From contig CAYUUP010000042.1 in NCBI GenBank assembly GCA_964447925.1, positions 1-13,183 on the forward strand: a stretch of DNA of 13,183 nucleotides. Direction: 5' to 3'. The notes under the pieces are model-generated. The model was given only the letters and a program-made list of their open reading frames with translations. It made no database searches and was not told the DNA's origin. Numbering within the stretch: the first letter of the stretch is position 1; every line of letters begins with the position of its first letter. Source of the DNA: CAYUUP01 sp964447925. Lineage in GTDB: Bacteria; Bacillota; Clostridia; Oscillospirales; Oscillospiraceae. Shown here in pieces: positions 1-5,880 of this stretch. The position numbers and the translations under genes are program-made.

Positions 1-2
1 AG

Positions 3-1004
3 AAGATGCGGGAGTATTACGAGGGCAATGTGTTCTCCCCCATGGGCTGCCGCTCTTTCCTGCTGCCCTGGAAAAATGAACAGGGGGAATATCAGTTTGA
101 AGGCCGCTTCAACCAGGGCGTTGTCTCCATCAATCTGCCCCAAATTGGTATCGTCTGCCGGGGTGACATGGACAAGTTCTGGCCGGAGTTCGATCGCCGC
201 CTGGAACTGTGCCGTGAGGCCCTGATGTGCCGTCACAACGCCCTGAAGGGCGTCAAGTCCGACGTCTCCCCCATCCACTGGCAGTATGGGGCCATCGCCC
301 GGCTGGACAAGGGCGAAACCATTGACAAGTATCTGTACGGCAACTACTCCACCATCTCTCTGGGCTATATCGGCCTGTATGAGCTGACCTATCTCATGAC
401 CGGCAAGAGTCACACCCAGCCAGGCGGCACCGAGTTTGCCCTTCAGGTGATGCAGCATCTGAAGGACACCACTGCCCGGTGGAGGGAGGAGAGCAACATC
501 GGCTTCTCCCTCTACGGCACCCCCGCAGAGAGCCTTTGCTACAGCTTTGCCCGGATTGACAAGGAACGCTTCGGCACCATTGAAAATGTCACCGACAAGG
601 GCTATTACACAAACTCCTATCACGTGGATGTGCGGGAAAACATTGATGCCTTCAGCAAGTTTTCCTTTGAGAACCAGTTTCAGCCCATCTCCACCGGCGG
701 CTGCATCTCCTATGTAGAGATCCCCAATATGCGGCACAATATTTCCGCCCTGGAGGACGTGGTTCGCTTCATCTATGACAACATCCAGTATGCAGAGTTC
801 AACACCAAAAGCGACTATTGCCAGGTCTGCGGCTATGACGGTGAGATCATCCTCAACGATGACAACGAGTGGGAGTGCCCCGCCTGCGGCAACCGGGACC
901 ACCGGAAGATGAATGTGGTGCGCCGCACCTGCGGCTACCTGGGTGAGAACTTCTGGAACGAGGGCAAGACCAAGGAAATCAAGTCCAGGGTGCTGCATCT
1001 GTAA
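3..1004 (+). CDS. nrdD: Anaerobic ribonucleoside-triphosphate reductase, C-terminal part (5' end outside window)
   Basis: Class III ribonucleotide reductase reduces ribonucleoside triphosphates to deoxyribonucleotides without oxygen, using a glycyl radical. The last 333 codons are visible. The frame is open to the window edge and the family is about twice this length, so the ATG at position 6 is internal. Counting from that ATG, the C-terminus carries a zinc site of four cysteines (Cys272, Cys275, Cys291, Cys294) and the radical loop RRTCGYLG, where Gly310 is the expected radical residue. Both are family hallmarks. The gene ends in TAA. It is followed by two hairpins, the second an intrinsic terminator, and then by nrdG, whose product installs the radical. 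The protein is cytosolic. Identification is very secure. Confidence 0.97.
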   Translation, partial: KMREYYEGNVFSPMGCRSFLLPWKNEQGEYQFEGRFNQGVVSINLPQIGIVCRGDMDKFWPEFDRRLELCREALMCRHNALKGVKSDVSPIHWQYGAIARLDKGETIDKYLYGNYSTISLGYIGLYELTYLMTGKSHTQPGGTEFALQVMQHLKDTTARWREESNIGFSLYGTPAESLCYSFARIDKERFGTIENVTDKGYYTNSYHVDVRENIDAFSKFSFENQFQPISTGGCISYVEIPNMRHNISALEDVVRFIYDNIQYAEFNTKSDYCQVCGYDGEIILNDDNEWECPACGNRDHRKMNVVRRTCGYLGENFWNEGKTKEIKSRVLHL

Positions 1005-1019
1005 AAAACACACGCAGGC

Positions 1020-1048
1020 TTTGGGAGGTGTCTGCTCCACCTCCCGAA
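1020..1048 (+). other. Stem-loop downstream of nrdD
   Basis: A perfect 8-bp stem (GGGAGGTG at 1023-1030 with CACCTCCC at 1038-1045) encloses a 7-nt loop. It can be extended by T-A, T-A and T-G pairs to 1020 and 1048. No T-run follows, so alone it is not a standard intrinsic terminator. It begins 15 nt after the nrdD stop and lies 3 nt before a second, terminator-type hairpin. It could protect the nrdD 3' end or assist termination. The structure is read directly from the sequence; the role is inferred. Confidence 0.55.
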
Positions 1049-1051
1049 GTT

Positions 1052-1086
1052 CAGGGGCGGACAGCTTGCCCGCCCCTGCATTTTTT
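1052..1086 (+). terminator. Intrinsic terminator between nrdD and nrdG
   Basis: A perfect 9-bp GC-rich stem (CAGGGGCGG at 1052-1060, CCGCCCCTG at 1070-1078) with a 9-nt loop is followed two bases later by six T residues at 1081-1086. This is the canonical Rho-independent layout. Only 20 nt separate the T-run from the nrdG start, so there is no room for a full promoter after it. nrdG and era are therefore probably expressed by read-through, or from a promoter upstream of the hairpin that I could not find. Partial termination would keep the activase below the reductase in amount. Confidence 0.8.
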
Positions 1087-1106
1087 CACTGCGAGGGAGG
1101 GGTTAT

Positions 1107-1658
1107 ATGAACTACGCTGCCATCAAAAAGACCGACGTGGCCAACGGCCCCGGTGTCCGCGTCTCTCTCTTTGTCTCCGGCTGTACCCATCACTGCAAGG
1201 GCTGCTTCAATCCCGAAGCCTGGGACTTTGGCTATGGCAAACTCTATACGGCGGAGACAGAGAATGAACTTCTCTCCGCCCTGGCTCCCCAGTATATCCG
1301 AGGGCTGTCCCTGCTGGGGGGAGAACCATTTGAGCCAGAAAATCAGATCTCCCTGCTCCCCCTCCTCCGCCGGGTACGGGTACAGTATCCCCAGAAGACC
1401 GTCTGGTGTTACAGCGGCTATCTCTTTGAACACGAGCTGCTGGCGGGGCAGGTGGGACAATGGCAGGTCACAAAGGAGTTGCTCTCCCTGATAGACGTGC
1501 TGGTAGACGGGGAATTCCATCTGGCGGAGCGGGATTTGACTCTCCGGTTCCGGGGTTCCCGGAACCAGCGCATCATTGACGTACAGCAGTCCCTGGCGGC
1601 GGATGAAGTCATCCTATGGCGGGACGATGCCGTCCCGGCAAAGGAGAAAAAGCTATGA
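1107..1658 (+). CDS. nrdG: Anaerobic ribonucleotide reductase activating protein (radical SAM)
   Basis: NrdG reductively cleaves S-adenosylmethionine at a 4Fe-4S cluster and generates the glycyl radical on NrdD. The 183-residue product has the radical SAM triad CxxxCxxC as Cys26, Cys30 and Cys33, preceded by the family sequence NGPGVR at residues 13-18. A GGEPF motif follows, and near the C-terminus comes a VDGEF ... FRGSRNQRIID block typical of NrdG. The length is at the upper end for the family. The start is supported by GGAGGGG at 1096-1102, four bases before ATG. It is preceded by the nrdD terminator, and its TGA overlaps the era ATG as ATGA, which suggests translational coupling. It acts in the cytosol with NrdD. 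Confidence 0.96.
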   Translation: MNYAAIKKTDVANGPGVRVSLFVSGCTHHCKGCFNPEAWDFGYGKLYTAETENELLSALAPQYIRGLSLLGGEPFEPENQISLLPLLRRVRVQYPQKTVWCYSGYLFEHELLAGQVGQWQVTKELLSLIDVLVDGEFHLAERDLTLRFRGSRNQRIIDVQQSLAADEVILWRDDAVPAKEKKL

Positions 1659-2551
1659 CAGAGACAAAATGCGGGATGGTGGCCATCTGTGGGCGGCCCA
1701 ACGTGGGTAAGTCCACCCTGCTGAATACCTTGGTGGGCGAGAAGGTTGCCATCGTCACCCCAAAGCCCCAGACCACCCGGAACCAGATCCGGGGCATTGT
1801 GGAACGGGGGACCTGCCAGATAATCCTTCTGGATACCCCCGGCCTCCATCGGCCCAAAAACCGTCTGGGGGAGTATATGACCGGCGTGGTCAAGGCCAGC
1901 GTGGCAGGGGTGGACGCCGTCCTGCTGATGGTGGAGCCTATCCCCAATGTGGGCGAACCTGAGATGGAACTCATCCACCGCCTACGGGGGCTGGATATCC
2001 CGGTGGTGCTGGTCATCAACAAGACAGATACTCTGCCCCGGAAGGAGACGCTGCTGGCGGTCATGGACACCTACCGACAGGCCATGAATTTTGCCGCCAT
2101 TCTACCTCTCTCCGCCCAGACCGGAGACGGAGTGGAAGATCTGACGGCCCTTTTAGCGGGCTGGATGCCTCAGGGCCGCTGGCTCTTCCCGGAGGGGATG
2201 TCCACCGACCAGCCCGAGCGGCAGGTCATGGCGGAGCTACTGCGGGAAAAGCTGCTCCTCTGTCTGGATAAGGAGATCCCCCATGGCACTGCGGTAGAAA
2301 TTGGCCGCTTCAGCCAGCGGGATAATGGCATCATCGACGTGGAGGCCACTATCTTCTGTGAGAAAGCCAGCCATAAGGGCATTATCATCGGCAAGGGCGG
2401 CCAGCGGCTGAAAAAAATCTCCAGCCAGGCCCGGCAGGAGATGGAACGTTTTATGGGCGAAAAGGTCTATCTTCAGACCTGGGTAAAGGTGCGGGAAAAT
2501 TGGCGGGACAACCTGAACCTGATCCAGAGTTTCGGCTATCGGGACGAATAA
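1655..2551 (+). CDS. era: GTPase Era, 30S ribosome assembly factor
   Basis: Era is an essential GTPase that binds the 3' end of 16S rRNA and helps mature the 30S subunit. The 298-residue product has the expected order: G1 GRPNVGKS (13-20), the Thr-Thr pair of G2 (40-41), G3 DTPG (60-63), G4 NKTD (122-125), G5 SAQ (153-155), then a C-terminal KH domain with the RNA-binding IIIGKGG loop (243-249). I chose the ATG at 1655 because AAGGAG at 1641-1646 sits 8 nt upstream and because the homology begins just after it. An in-frame ATG at 1616 lies inside nrdG and lacks a comparable site. The start overlaps the nrdG stop by four bases. A small yqzL-like gene follows after 96 nt, as in many Firmicutes. 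Confidence 0.97.
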   Translation: MTETKCGMVAICGRPNVGKSTLLNTLVGEKVAIVTPKPQTTRNQIRGIVERGTCQIILLDTPGLHRPKNRLGEYMTGVVKASVAGVDAVLLMVEPIPNVGEPEMELIHRLRGLDIPVVLVINKTDTLPRKETLLAVMDTYRQAMNFAAILPLSAQTGDGVEDLTALLAGWMPQGRWLFPEGMSTDQPERQVMAELLREKLLLCLDKEIPHGTAVEIGRFSQRDNGIIDVEATIFCEKASHKGIIIGKGGQRLKKISSQARQEMERFMGEKVYLQTWVKVRENWRDNLNLIQSFGYRDE

Positions 2552-2597
2552 TTTACCACTCATGAATCCCCCGGTTCCCGCAAATCCTAATCCCAAA

Positions 2598-2634
2598 GGA
2601 CGCTGCTATTCGCGCCAGCGTCCCGCATACGGGA
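2598..2634 (+). promoter_or_regulatory. Two mutually exclusive stem-loops before the yqzL-like gene
   Basis: The era-yqzL spacer holds a perfect 8-bp stem (GGACGCTG at 2598-2605, CAGCGTCC at 2616-2623, 10-nt loop). A second small stem (TCCCG at 2621-2625, CGGGA at 2630-2634, 4-nt loop) shares bases 2621-2623 with it. The right arm of the second stem includes the start of the purine-rich ribosome binding site at 2631-2639. Forming the first hairpin would free that site, and forming the second would cover it. There is no T-run, so this is not a terminator. The pairing is visible; any regulatory role is speculative. Confidence 0.35.
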
Positions 2635-2647
2635 GAAGGTGCCTGAG

Positions 2648-2800
2648 TTGGAAAAAGAGCCATCATCAAGCCTGGCCTGGGAGCTGTTTCGGCTCACCGG
2701 TCAACCCGCCGCCTATGCGCTTTACTGCCAGCGGCGGAGGGCCGAGAGCCGGGAAAAGAGAACAGATGCTCCCGGCGGGCAATCGCAGAAAATCAATTAA
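2648..2800 (+). CDS. yqzL: Small YqzL-like protein, TTG start
   Basis: This 50-codon reading frame encodes a small, basic, soluble-looking protein of unknown biochemical role. Residues 11-26 (WELFRLTGQPAAYALY) match the YqzL pattern as I recall it: a Trp, a Phe three residues on, Thr-Gly, then a Tyr in a short helix. In Firmicutes, YqzL is a tiny protein encoded between era and recO, and here the frame directly follows era. The TTG start is chosen because GGAGAAGG (2632-2639) ends 8 nt upstream. An in-frame GTG at 2639 would overlap that site. The C-terminal half is rich in Arg, Lys and Glu and likely disordered. Its TAA interlocks with the stop of the convergent gene. recO does not follow. 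The family call rests on pattern and position, not on a search. Confidence 0.7.
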   Translation: MEKEPSSSLAWELFRLTGQPAAYALYCQRRRAESREKRTDAPGGQSQKIN

Positions 2801-3531
2801 ATCGTCTTACAGACCGGGCCGCCCACAGTCTCCTGTCCGCTGAAATCCAGCGTGGGGAGAAAGTCTAGCGGCCCTCCTGTATCCAGAGCCTCTACCAACC
2901 GGGCTGTCAGCGCGGCGGCAACAGGAACCTGCATTTCCATGGCTTCTGCCAGCTGCCCCGTTACCTTACGCCAGGGTGTTCTTCTTGGCGTCAGATGACG
3001 GAAAACCGCAGTTACGCGGCTGACCAGCAGGAAGCGGTTCAGGGAGCGGGCATACCCCTCCGGCCCCACATGGCAAAAGCCGGCAGCGGCGGCGGCATAC
3101 ACGGCGGCATCCGCAGGGGCCTTTCCCGGCAGACCGGACTCCCCCGCCGGGGTCAGCGACCGGTCAAAGGCCCCTTCCAGCAGGGTGTGGCGGCAGGTGC
3201 TGCCCCGGGCATATGTGTTGACGATGGGGTGGCAGGCACTGTCCAGGACATAGTGTGTGAGAAATCCGGCGGCATAGCCCACGGCATAGGGCAGGCTGCC
3301 CGCCGCGTCCCGGCAGCGTTCCAGAAAATCCTCCGGAGAACAGCTGTGCAGTAAATGACCCTCCCGGCACACCGGGTTGCCCTGGCGAAGAGAATAAAAG
3401 AAGAGCGGATCGGGGCCATATACACCGCAGTTCCAGCCGGGGCGCTCCGGCATGAGCCTGTTCTGCAGAGTCTGGGGCAGAGCATCCCAGACCAGGGTTC
3501 CAAAGACCTGATGCGCATAAAAATCCGGCAT
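2797..3531 (-). CDS. Zinc-dependent phospholipase C-like protein
   Basis: The 244-residue product resembles the zinc-dependent phospholipase C family (S1/P1-nuclease-like fold), which includes alpha-toxin-type enzymes and many uncharacterised clostridial proteins. Candidate metal ligands appear in the expected order: His7 in the N-terminal YAHQVFG, Asp41 in GPDPLFF, His59 and His62, then His93, Asp97 and His101 in THYVLDSACHP, and His115, Glu119 and Asp123. No clear signal peptide is visible, unlike the secreted toxins, so it is probably intracellular and its substrate is unknown. The start has AAAGGAGG (3538-3545 on the opposite strand) 6 nt upstream. It is monocistronic, converges on the yqzL-like gene with the stops sharing TTAA, and lies beyond the ftsZ terminator. 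The family call is fairly secure, the activity is not. Confidence 0.75.
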   Translation of the reverse strand: MPDFYAHQVFGTLVWDALPQTLQNRLMPERPGWNCGVYGPDPLFFYSLRQGNPVCREGHLLHSCSPEDFLERCRDAAGSLPYAVGYAAGFLTHYVLDSACHPIVNTYARGSTCRHTLLEGAFDRSLTPAGESGLPGKAPADAAVYAAAAAGFCHVGPEGYARSLNRFLLVSRVTAVFRHLTPRRTPWRKVTGQLAEAMEMQVPVAAALTARLVEALDTGGPLDFLPTLDFSGQETVGGPVCKTI

Positions 3532-3562
3532 AGCTATCCTCCTTTATCGTAGAGCTGACACT

Positions 3563-3591
3563 ATTTTAGTCCCCTTCGTGGGAAAAAGCAA
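3563..3591 (-). promoter_or_regulatory. Weak candidate promoter for the phospholipase-like gene
   Basis: On the minus strand, TTGCTT (3591-3586) lies 17 nt before TAAAAT (3568-3563). The -10 matches the housekeeping consensus at five of six positions and the -35 at only three. It lies 32 nt upstream of the gene start and after the ftsZ terminator, so an independent promoter is expected near here. The exact assignment is tentative. Confidence 0.35.
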
Positions 3592-3641
3592 GCCGCAGGC
3601 AGGCTGATTTTGCTGGAAATCTCAATATGGGACAGGCTGAA

Positions 3642-3676
3642 AATCCCCCCGGCTCCCTGCGGGAGCCGGGGGGATT
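3642..3676 (-). terminator. Perfect 16-bp inverted repeat, probable ftsZ terminator
   Basis: Bases 3642-3657 and 3661-3676 are exact reverse complements with only a 3-nt loop, and the stem is mostly G-C. Read on the minus strand it begins 54 nt after the ftsZ stop and runs out into GATTTTCAG, a short T-run. On the plus strand a TTTT lies a few bases past the stem, but no plus-strand gene reads into it. It most likely ends the dcw/ftsZ transcript and insulates the next gene. The T-run is weak and the stem very strong. Confidence 0.7.
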
Positions 3677-3729
3677 GGGTTTTCGTAGGAATGGATTCCA
3701 CCTGCTCTGGGGCGTAGCACCGCTGCAAT

Positions 3730-4890
3730 TTACTTCCGCCGGTTGAAGATGGCAAAAATCTCGTCAAAGGGATCTGGCTCATCGGAGGGCTTCTCCTGCT
3801 TCGGCTCCTCCGCCAGCACCTCCTCCAGAAAATCCTCCGCCGACCGGGCGTCAGTGGACTCCTCTCGGGCAGACTCCTTCTCCGGCTCGGCCGTCTCCTG
3901 CTTCTGCGTGGCAGGGGACTCCGCCGCACTGTTGCCCTCCTCAAAGCCGGTGGCGATGACGGTCACGCGGATCTCATCCTCCAGATTCTCGTCAAATGCG
4001 GCGCCAAAAATGATGGTGGCATCGGGATGGGCCGCCTGCTGCACATAGTTGGCAGCAGTCTCCACCTCCTCCAGGCCGATATCCAGTGAGCCGGTGATGT
4101 TCACCAGCACTCCCCGGGCGCCATTGATGGAAGTCTCCAGCAGGGGAGATGAGATTGCCATCAGAGCGGCCTCCTCCGCCTTGTTCTTGCCGGCGGCACG
4201 GCCCACGCCCATATGGGCAAGGCCCGCATCGTGCATCACGGCGGTGACATCTGCAAAATCCAAATTGATAAAGCCGTTGCTTTTGATAAGCTCAGAGATG
4301 GACTCCACCGCCTGGCGAAGGACATCATCGGCAATCTCAAAGGCGTTGAATAGGGTGATCTTCTGGTCAGTGGCCTGCTTCAGCCGTTCGTTAGGGATGA
4401 CAATCAGGGCATCTACCTTGTCCCGCAGGGCCGCGATGCCCGCCTCCGCCTGCTGCATCCTGCGGCGTCCCTCAAAGTGGAAGGGCTTTGTGACCACGCC
4501 CACCGTGAGGATTTTCATCCCCCGGGCAATTTCCGCCACAATGGGGGAGGCCCCGGTGCCGGTGCCGCCGCCCATGCCGCAGGTGACAAAGACCATATGG
4601 GTACCCTCTAGCACCTTTGAGATGGCGCTTCGCGCCTCCTCGGCGGACTCCCGTCCCACCTCCGGGTCAGCCCCTGCGCCCCGACCGCCGGTGAGCTTTT
4701 CGCCAATCTGGATTTTCTCCGTGGCCTCGGAGTGATCCAACACCTGCTTGTCTGTATTGATGGCGATAAAATCTACACCCTTGACGCCAGCTTTTACCAT
4801 CCGATTTACTGCGTTATTGCCGCCACCGCCCACACCAATCACTTTCAGATTGACGACATTCTCCGCGCTGCTCTCAAATCCAAAGGACAT
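3730..4890 (-). CDS. ftsZ: Cell division protein FtsZ
   Basis: FtsZ is the tubulin-like GTPase that polymerises into the cytokinetic ring at midcell. The 386-residue product has the N-terminal GVGGGGNNAVNRM segment (19-31), the tubulin signature GGGTGTG (107-113) and the T7 loop NLDFADV (209-215) with Asp211 and Asp214 for GTP hydrolysis. An acidic, low-complexity linker of about 55 residues follows from about 317. The extreme C-terminus reads DPFDEIFAIFNRRK, not the usual IPxFLR-type tail that binds FtsA, SepF or ZipA. The start at 4890 is chosen for AGGAGG (4905-4900) 9 nt upstream; an in-frame ATG at 4920 lies before that site. The gene has its own strong promoter in the 169-nt gap after ftsQ and a terminator hairpin downstream. 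Confidence 0.98.
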   Translation of the reverse strand: MSFGFESSAENVVNLKVIGVGGGGNNAVNRMVKAGVKGVDFIAINTDKQVLDHSEATEKIQIGEKLTGGRGAGADPEVGRESAEEARSAISKVLEGTHMVFVTCGMGGGTGTGASPIVAEIARGMKILTVGVVTKPFHFEGRRRMQQAEAGIAALRDKVDALIVIPNERLKQATDQKITLFNAFEIADDVLRQAVESISELIKSNGFINLDFADVTAVMHDAGLAHMGVGRAAGKNKAEEAALMAISSPLLETSINGARGVLVNITGSLDIGLEEVETAANYVQQAAHPDATIIFGAAFDENLEDEIRVTVIATGFEEGNSAAESPATQKQETAEPEKESAREESTDARSAEDFLEEVLAEEPKQEKPSDEPDPFDEIFAIFNRRK

Positions 4891-4960
4891 AAGGCTGTTC
4901 CTCCTAAGTATATTTCCCACCGCAAGATACGGGGTTTTGTCTCCACTGGCTATTATATAT

Positions 4961-4989
4961 ATTGTACCCGCAATTTGCTATTCCGTCAA
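4961..4989 (-). promoter_or_regulatory. Housekeeping-type promoter for ftsZ
   Basis: On the minus strand TTGACG (4989-4984) is followed after exactly 17 nt by TACAAT (4966-4961). Each hexamer differs from consensus at one position. An AT-rich tract with a second TATAAT (4957-4952) follows. The predicted start is near 4954, giving a 5' leader of roughly 60 nt to the ftsZ ATG. This lies in the 169-nt ftsQ-ftsZ gap, which holds no other gene that I can see. It would let ftsZ be transcribed independently of the long dcw operon. Confidence 0.75.
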
Positions 4990-5059
4990 GTATCTGGACT
5001 ACATTTTATTGCCCCAGAACCTGGAAAATTCTGCTGTGCTGAAGTGCCAGCTGCAGCCG

Positions 5060-5839
5060 TCAGGTGTTTCGGGTCAGATGGGGCTGACTGCCCGTCAGAT
5101 CCAGCGTGCCGCTGTCCCCGCTGCCCCAGTTGACGGAGATATATTTTTCCTCCACCTTCAGTAAAACCTTTACGTCATAGTCAAAGTCATCAGCCAGATT
5201 CATCAGAACCTCCAATTGCCCATTGTAGATCATGGTCACTGTGCTGGCAGAGGAAAGGTCAATAGATGTAATCTTTTCCAGCAGTCCCCGGCTCTCCAGC
5301 GCGGCCAGCAGCTCCAACAGGCCCTCCTCCTGAAGCCGGTAGTCCGTCCCCAGTCCCAGCGTTGTTCCCTCTGACGGGGCCAGCAGCTCCACCCCCGTCA
5401 CCTGAATCACCGACTCATCAGCCGTTTCCAGCCGCTCCAGCAGCCGCCCGGTGGAATCCGTCAGCCACCAACTGTCGCCGCTCTGGATGCAGACTGTTGC
5501 CTCTGTTTCTGTAACCGTGATGGTAATGCTCTCCGGCAGAGTGCGTCGGATGCTTACGGAGCTGATATAGGGCAGTTCCTCCAGCAGACTGTTGATGATC
5601 CGGTACTTATTCAAGGCAAAGAGATTATCTCCCTGCTGGATCCCGGTAATACTGATGATCTCCTCATCGGTGTACCGCTGGTTTCCCTCCACCGTGATCG
5701 TCTCCACCCGGAAAAAGATGGTGCAGGCCACTACAATAGCCACCAAAATCAGCACGACGGACAGCAGACGGTACAGCCGACTGAACCGCCGCCAGTTCCG
5801 ACTGCGCCGGGCGTGGGTGCGGTTTCGCTGGGATGCCAT
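5060..5839 (-). CDS. ftsQ: Cell division protein FtsQ/DivIB
   Basis: FtsQ/DivIB is a bitopic membrane protein of the divisome that, with FtsL and DivIC/FtsB, links the Z-ring to septal peptidoglycan synthesis. The 259-residue product has a very basic cytoplasmic tail (1-20), one membrane segment (about 22-43), then an extracellular POTRA-like domain beginning with FRVETITVEGNQRYT (43-57), followed by the beta domain. Overall length and layout fit the family. The start is supported by AAGGAG about 10 nt upstream (around 5855-5850). It follows murA by 41 nt in the same direction and precedes ftsZ, as in many Gram-positive dcw clusters. The sequence is divergent, as is usual here, so the call rests on topology, POTRA motif and position. 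Confidence 0.9.
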   Translation of the reverse strand: MASQRNRTHARRSRNWRRFSRLYRLLSVVLILVAIVVACTIFFRVETITVEGNQRYTDEEIISITGIQQGDNLFALNKYRIINSLLEELPYISSVSIRRTLPESITITVTETEATVCIQSGDSWWLTDSTGRLLERLETADESVIQVTGVELLAPSEGTTLGLGTDYRLQEEGLLELLAALESRGLLEKITSIDLSSASTVTMIYNGQLEVLMNLADDFDYDVKVLLKVEEKYISVNWGSGDSGTLDLTGSQPHLTRNT

Positions 5840-5880
5840 GCGACCTCATCTCCTTCCTTCGTGCAACTGCAAGCGCTTGG

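Noticed and set aside
6..1004. ATG at position 6 as the start of nrdD
   Set aside because: The frame is open upstream to the window edge and the visible part is only about half of a normal NrdD, so this Met is internal.
1616..1654. Longer Era N-terminus starting inside nrdG
   Set aside because: The ATG at 1655 has AAGGAG at the right distance and the family homology starts there.
2562..2843. Overlapping plus-strand frame after era starting at 2562
   Set aside because: Its translation is Pro/Arg-rich with no recognisable motif and it crosses the better supported YqzL-like frame, which has a ribosome binding site and family pattern.
4049..4735. Long plus-strand open frame opposite ftsZ
   Set aside because: Its Ser/Arg/Pro-rich translation is the usual antisense shadow of a GC-rich gene, and ftsZ on the other strand is certain.
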